This document shows positions 7,609 to 10,976 of a stretch of DNA of 10,976 nucleotides, piece by piece. The notes under the pieces are model-generated. The model was not told where the DNA came from and did no database searches. It saw nothing but the letters and a program-made list of their open reading frames with translations. The position numbers and the translations under genes are program-made. Source of the stretch: Chloroflexota bacterium (lineage in GTDB: Bacteria > Chloroflexota > Anaerolineae > J102); assembly GCA_013152695.1 (NCBI GenBank), contig JAADFV010000003.1, forward strand, positions 1 through 10,976, in the 5' to 3' direction. Within the stretch, counting starts at the first letter, position 1, and every line of letters begins with the position of its first letter.

Positions 7609-7851
7609 ATGATGAAAACACACACAAAGTTATCACTTTTATTGGTCAGTTCAGTGCTACTGGTCATGCTGATGACACAGGTAACTACGCAAGCATCGAT
7701 GTTCCTTTCCTCGCCGGTGTCACCGGTATCACCGTTTCGCTCGCTTTACTGGCCCATGATCTGGGGCGAGCCTGAAAGTACCCCAGAAGGGGAAGAAACT
7801 CCGGAATCAATGGCGACTCTTCCTCTTCTCATTGTTAATAACGTCCCCTGA
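7609..7851 (+). CDS. Short exported or membrane-anchored peptide, function unknown
   Basis: An 80-residue frame fills the gap between the CxxC gene and tpiA. GGAG (7600-7603) lies 5 bases before the ATG at 7609 and 8 bases before a second ATG at 7612, so the protein may start one residue later. Residues 3-8 are basic/polar and residues 9-23 strongly hydrophobic (LSLLLVSSVLLVMLM), like a signal peptide or an N-terminal anchor, with TTQAS as a possible cleavage region. The rest holds a Ser-Pro-Val repeat (SSPVSPVSP), an aromatic patch (LYWPMIWGE) and an acidic stretch (EGEETPES). The stop overlaps the tpiA Shine-Dalgarno site. No homologue is recognised. Its expression is plausible but not proven. 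Confidence 0.5.
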   Translation: MMKTHTKLSLLLVSSVLLVMLMTQVTTQASMFLSSPVSPVSPFRSLYWPMIWGEPESTPEGEETPESMATLPLLIVNNVP

Positions 7852-7857
7852 GGAACA

Positions 7858-8634
7858 ATGAATACACGAAAACCTATTATTGCTGGTAACTGGAAGATGA
7901 ATAAAACCATCGCCGAGGCGGTGGATCTTGTGCGCGGCATTCGCGCCGGTGTCCGCGAGATCGAAACGGTCGAAGCGGTGGTTTGCCCTCCCTTTGTGGC
8001 GTTGCCCACGGTTGCCGATGCTCTCTCCCACAGCAACGTGAAAGTCGGTGCCCAGAATGTCTTTTACGAAGAGAAGGGTGCCTTTACGGGCGAAATTGCC
8101 CCCGGTATGCTCGAAGGCCTGGTGACTTATTGCATCATCGGTCATTCGGAACGACGTAACATTTTTGGTGAATGCGATGAATGGGTCAACAAAAAGGCCA
8201 AAGCCCTGCTGGCCCACGGCATTACACCGATCATTTGTGTTGGAGAAAGCCTGGAACAGAACCAGGCCGGAGAAACAGATGTTTTCGTCCGGGGGCAGGT
8301 TGAAGCGGCTCTGGCCGGGCTCAGTGCAGAGCAGGTTGCACAATTGATCATTGCTTATGAGCCAATCTGGGCCATCGGCACCGGCCTTACGGCCACACCA
8401 GCCGAGGCCAATCGTACGATCGGCGTCACCATTCGTGGCGTAATCTCCGATCTCTACGACGAAAGCACAGCCCAGGCGATTCGAATTCAATATGGGGGAA
8501 GCGCCAAACCAGGCAATATTGCTGAACTCATGGCCCAACCCGACATCGATGGTGCCCTCGTGGGCGGCGCCAGCCTGAAAGCTGACTCCTTTGTAGAAAT
8601 GATACGCCTCACGGCGGAGGTCTATCGTTCGTAG
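7858..8634 (+). CDS. tpiA: Triose-phosphate isomerase
   Basis: A 258-residue TIM barrel that interconverts dihydroxyacetone phosphate and glyceraldehyde 3-phosphate. The catalytic residues are all present: K13 in AGNWKMN, H96 in IIGHSERR and E168 in IAYEPIWAIGTG. The phosphate-gripping loops YGGSAKPGN (212-220) and DGALVGGASL (231-240) are intact. The start is fixed by the family N-terminus; GAGGA lies just before it, only 3 bases from the ATG. It is closely linked to the short peptide gene upstream (6 bases) and to the membrane protein downstream (5 bases), consistent with one transcript from at least pgk onward. Confidence 0.97.
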   Translation: MNTRKPIIAGNWKMNKTIAEAVDLVRGIRAGVREIETVEAVVCPPFVALPTVADALSHSNVKVGAQNVFYEEKGAFTGEIAPGMLEGLVTYCIIGHSERRNIFGECDEWVNKKAKALLAHGITPIICVGESLEQNQAGETDVFVRGQVEAALAGLSAEQVAQLIIAYEPIWAIGTGLTATPAEANRTIGVTIRGVISDLYDESTAQAIRIQYGGSAKPGNIAELMAQPDIDGALVGGASLKADSFVEMIRLTAEVYRS

Positions 8635-8639
8635 CTGCC

Positions 8640-9386
8640 ATGACCGAGTCCTGGCTTCTTCTGATTTGGATCATTCTCCTCCTTTTTGCCTTGTATTGGG
8701 CCAGTCGTAAGCTGGCCCAATACTTTATTGGCACCTTTTATTTGCTCTCACGCAGCGAAAACGCAGCAACGGCCATTTATGTCTTATCTGTGCTGCCGGG
8801 TACGCTTATCCATGAAACAAGTCATTGGTTGATGGCGCAGCTTGTGGGTGTGCGCACAGGGGATATCTCGATTATGCCCCGCTTTCAGCGCAAGGGGCCG
8901 ATACGTTTGGGATCAGTCAATGTCAAAGGTGGGAATCTTATCCAATTGACGTTGGTAGGGATTGCCCCGTTTCTGGTGGGGCTCAGTCTGACGGTGTGGT
9001 TGAGTTATAGCCTGTTCGATGTCACTTTGTTACGTGCGGTATGGCATGATTTTTCGTTATTAAACCTGGGGCGTGTGGTACAAGATGTATTGGCGCGGCG
9101 CGACAGTATGCTGGGTCTTTATTTGCTTTTCACGGTCAGCGATGCTATGTTTCTCAGCCCCAGCGATCGGGCGCCCCTGACACAACTTCTTGTGTATAGC
9201 GGCATTATTGCTGCTATTCTCCTGGCCCTGAGTGGTCCGCCCTCCCTTTCCCCTGCCTGGACAGAGACTATTTTGGGGGGAGTGCAATTGCTGGCGACCG
9301 GTCTGGCCATCGCTTTAGGCGTTCATGTCACCCTGCTCGTCATTTTTGCCCTGACATTCTTCTTGCTTCAACCTCTATTGCGTTGA
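8640..9386 (+). CDS. Polytopic membrane protein with an HExxH (M50-like) metalloprotease motif
   Basis: A 248-residue membrane protein. The motif H58-E59-T60-S61-H62 sits at the end of a hydrophobic segment (YVLSVLPGTLIHETSHWLMAQ), as in intramembrane zinc proteases of the M50 class, which cut substrates within or near the membrane. Hydrophobic segments lie at about residues 4-21, 43-60, 101-125, 158-172, 181-199 and 211-245. A second conserved-looking element, VSDAMFLSPSDR (166-177), may provide the third metal ligand through an aspartate. There is no PDZ domain and no clear LDG motif, so it is not a standard RseP/SpoIVFB member. It starts 5 bases after the tpiA stop with no good Shine-Dalgarno site, suggesting coupling. 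Protease activity is inferred from HExxH and topology; it could also be a degenerate or non-proteolytic relative. Confidence 0.8.
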   Translation: MTESWLLLIWIILLLFALYWASRKLAQYFIGTFYLLSRSENAATAIYVLSVLPGTLIHETSHWLMAQLVGVRTGDISIMPRFQRKGPIRLGSVNVKGGNLIQLTLVGIAPFLVGLSLTVWLSYSLFDVTLLRAVWHDFSLLNLGRVVQDVLARRDSMLGLYLLFTVSDAMFLSPSDRAPLTQLLVYSGIIAAILLALSGPPSLSPAWTETILGGVQLLATGLAIALGVHVTLLVIFALTFFLLQPLLR

Positions 9387-9458
9387 GTTTTTCTCCTTTC
9401 AGGCACCCAACTGTCGACAGCAGCAATCCTCAAGCTACCAGTTTACAACCTGCAAACA

Positions 9459-10589
9459 ATGACCCGACTCAAAATTGCCCTTATGGGACATTTCCCACCT
9501 ACAGGCCCCGCCCGTGGCGGTGTGCAGACTGTCATTGCCAGCCTGCGCGATGTGTTCAGTACTCGTGCAGATATCGAATTGCACCTGATTCAGCATCGCC
9601 AAAATATTCCTACCGCAACCGTCACTCAGGATGGTTATACGGCCCATCATTTTGCCGCTGCCACTTCTCGCTTTGTCCCCAACATGATACGCACTCCCGG
9701 CCTGCTCACACCTTTTTTGCGAGAGCTGGCCCCTGACGTCATCTCTACCCACCAATTCGAATATGCTTTGGCAGCGTTTGACAGCGGTATCCCCACAGTG
9801 CACACCATCCATGGTTTTCCTGCCAAAGAATTCCGGGTGCGCCGCACAATCTTCACACGCCTGGCCTCGCTGATGGATATGTGGATGGAATGGCAAACCT
9901 TACGTCGCGCCACGGATATCATTGCCATCTCCAACCATGTCATTCAGCTTTATCAACACCGTACCCATGCTACCTTCCATCGCGTCAACAACCCCGTTTC
10001 TCTCTCTTTCTTTGCCCCCAGTCTCGAACCCGAACCCTACCGGCTCGTTTTTATCGGTAATCTTACCCCGCGCAAAGGTGTCGAGGTAGCAATTGCGGCC
10101 ATAGCTCGAATCAAAGAGGAATTCCCCCAGATTCGCTTCGATATCGTCGGCGCTGCTTCAGATTCTGCTTATGTGGCGAAATTACGGGAGCTGGCAGAAC
10201 CTTTGGGCAAGAGTGTCTGTTTTTGCGGCTCGCCCGATCGCGCCGGGATCAAGGAGGCATTGGGGCGAGCGCAGGCGTTGGTTCTGACCTCGCATGACGA
10301 ACACGCGCCCGTCATCGTTGCCGAAGCAATGGCCTCGGCTCGCCCCGTGATCGCCACGAAAGTTGGCGCTCTTCCTGACATGATCGAGGAAGGGGTGACA
10401 GGCTATTTGGCTGAAGTCGCTAATGTCGAAGCGGTAGCAGAGGCGATGCGCCGGGTGTTAAGAGACCCCCGGCGCACGAAGAAGATGGGCGCTGAAGCCG
10501 CCGTTTACGCCCGCCGGGAATATCATCCGGAAGCGGTCGCCGACGGCTATTTGCGGGCCATGAACGTAGCCATGAAAAGAGGCAAATGA
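9459..10589 (+). CDS. Glycosyltransferase, GT4 family (GT-B fold)
   Basis: A 376-residue GT-B retaining glycosyltransferase. The N-terminal acceptor domain begins MTRLKIALMGHFPP with the glycine-rich GGVQTVI (20-26). The C-terminal donor domain holds GNLTPRKGVE (200-209) and the EX7E element E281...E289 within DEHAPVIVAEAMASARPVIAT, then GALPDMIEEGVTGYL. Such enzymes move a sugar from a nucleotide-sugar to a lipid, glycan or small molecule; donor and acceptor cannot be told here. There is no signal peptide, so it probably acts on the cytoplasmic membrane face or in the cytoplasm. It is 72 bases after the membrane protein gene, with a CTGTCGACAG palindrome (9411-9420) in the gap, and lacks a recognisable Shine-Dalgarno site. 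No other polysaccharide genes are in view. Confidence 0.93.
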   Translation: MTRLKIALMGHFPPTGPARGGVQTVIASLRDVFSTRADIELHLIQHRQNIPTATVTQDGYTAHHFAAATSRFVPNMIRTPGLLTPFLRELAPDVISTHQFEYALAAFDSGIPTVHTIHGFPAKEFRVRRTIFTRLASLMDMWMEWQTLRRATDIIAISNHVIQLYQHRTHATFHRVNNPVSLSFFAPSLEPEPYRLVFIGNLTPRKGVEVAIAAIARIKEEFPQIRFDIVGAASDSAYVAKLRELAEPLGKSVCFCGSPDRAGIKEALGRAQALVLTSHDEHAPVIVAEAMASARPVIATKVGALPDMIEEGVTGYLAEVANVEAVAEAMRRVLRDPRRTKKMGAEAAVYARREYHPEAVADGYLRAMNVAMKRGK

Positions 10590-10613
10590 GTCATCCCTGA
10601 GGATGACTATGCC
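10581..10613. terminator. Hairpin spanning both stop codons of convergent genes
   Basis: AGTCATCC (10589-10596) and GGATGACT (10601-10608) form a perfect 8-bp stem with a CTGA loop. GGCA (10581-10584) and TGCC (10610-10613) add four outer pairs across a small internal loop. The stem contains part of the stop codon of the glycosyltransferase (10587-10589) and that of the convergent amidohydrolase (10607-10609). There is no T run on either side (on the - strand a TTTTGGGC stretch precedes the stem), so it is a candidate bidirectional terminator or 3'-end stabiliser rather than a classic one. Confidence 0.55.
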
Positions 10614-10976
10614 CAAAAGCGCTCCCAGGTCTGTTGCGCAACCTCGCGGCTGCGGGCATAGATGGCTGCAGCATCCAAGTGAGGGATCTCTTGATGGCGC
10701 ATGAGTACACGCCCGGCAACGATGGTCGTATCCACCTTGCGGCCATCGAAACCAAAAATGATGTGCCAGGGAAGGTTGTCGAGGGTGAGGGGGGTGGGAG
10801 GATCGTAATCGATGAAGATGATGTCGGCGGCGGCCCCAGGTGTTAATTCTCCCAATGTCTGACCGAAAAATTGGCGAGCCAGCGCCGCATTGTTGGCTGT
10901 GGCGAAATGCAGAAGCTGATCGGCGGGTAGAACGCGCGGATCAGAACGCGCGGATTTATGGATAAGATAAGCCACA
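10607..10976 (-). CDS. ssnA: SsnA-like amidohydrolase, C-terminal part
   Basis: About 123 residues of a protein that runs off the right edge; its start is outside the window. The end matches the C-terminus of metal-dependent amidohydrolases: the conserved ATANNAALARQFFG helix, the GELTPGAAADIIFIDYDPP turn typical of the composite domain, then TIVAGRVLM. The stretch IDYDPPTPLTLDNLPWHIIFGF is characteristic of SsnA, a putative aminohydrolase found with selenium-dependent molybdenum hydroxylase genes. The metal-binding residues of the TIM barrel lie in the missing part. It converges on the glycosyltransferase gene with only 17 bases between the stops. Related chlorohydrolase/deaminase families are the main alternative. 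Confidence 0.72.
   Translation of the reverse strand, partial: VAYLIHKSARSDPRVLPADQLLHFATANNAALARQFFGQTLGELTPGAAADIIFIDYDPPTPLTLDNLPWHIIFGFDGRKVDTTIVAGRVLMRHQEIPHLDAAAIYARSREVAQQTWERFWA

Noticed and set aside
7708..7730. GTGTCACCGGTATCACCG-type short repeats
   Set aside because: They encode the Ser-Pro-Val repeat of the short peptide and are too short and few for a CRISPR or other array.
7807..8538. Antisense open frame of 243 codons over tpiA
   Set aside because: Long but fully opposite a triose-phosphate isomerase with intact active site; no domain seen.
9383..9736. Open frame of 117 codons starting at the end of the membrane protein gene
   Set aside because: Most of it lies in another frame of the glycosyltransferase gene; the composition is Pro/Cys/Arg-rich as expected of a shadow frame.

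Overview
The window is a chromosomal housekeeping segment of a bacterium with moderate GC content. Most of it is ordinary central metabolism with high coding density. The gene content suggests an anaerobic or facultative member of the Chloroflexota (Anaerolineae-like). That assignment is an inference from a single-chain pyruvate:ferredoxin-type oxidoreductase, an SsnA-type amidohydrolase, and the gap-pgk-tpiA cluster carrying small uncharacterised genes. It rests on no marker gene and should be held loosely. No rRNA, tRNA, CRISPR array, transposase or prophage gene is visible.

Left part (1-2057): the C-terminal 502 residues of a 2-oxoacid (probably pyruvate):ferredoxin oxidoreductase, entering from the left edge. 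It ends at a strong intrinsic terminator (1531-1565). An intergenic region of about 490 bp follows. It holds a structured repeat (1649-1732) with a perfect 15-bp inverted repeat and a third, tandem copy of one arm.

Middle part (2058-4931): a TPR-repeat protein and a purine-type phosphoribosyltransferase lie 15 bp apart on the + strand and look like an operon. On the - strand, the tRNA methylthiotransferase gene mtaB converges on them, and the two 3' ends overlap by 67 bp. mtaB and gap diverge from a 217-bp intergenic region that carries the likely promoters of both.

Right part (4932-10976): the glycolytic set gap, pgk and tpiA, all + strand. Between pgk and tpiA sit two small genes: a CxxC protein overlapping the pgk stop by 4 bp, and a short peptide with a signal or anchor sequence. 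Five bases after tpiA comes a polytopic membrane protein with an HExxH metalloprotease motif, then a GT4-family glycosyltransferase. The convergent gene at the right edge is the C-terminus of an SsnA-like amidohydrolase. A hairpin covers both stop codons at that junction.

Functionally, triose-phosphate isomerase, GAPDH and phosphoglycerate kinase make up the triose section of glycolysis/gluconeogenesis. The oxidoreductase at the left would connect pyruvate to acetyl-CoA and reduced ferredoxin. I did not find a clearly new multi-gene system. The best leads are the uncharacterised small genes and the HExxH membrane protein linked to pgk/tpiA, and the structured intergenic repeat.
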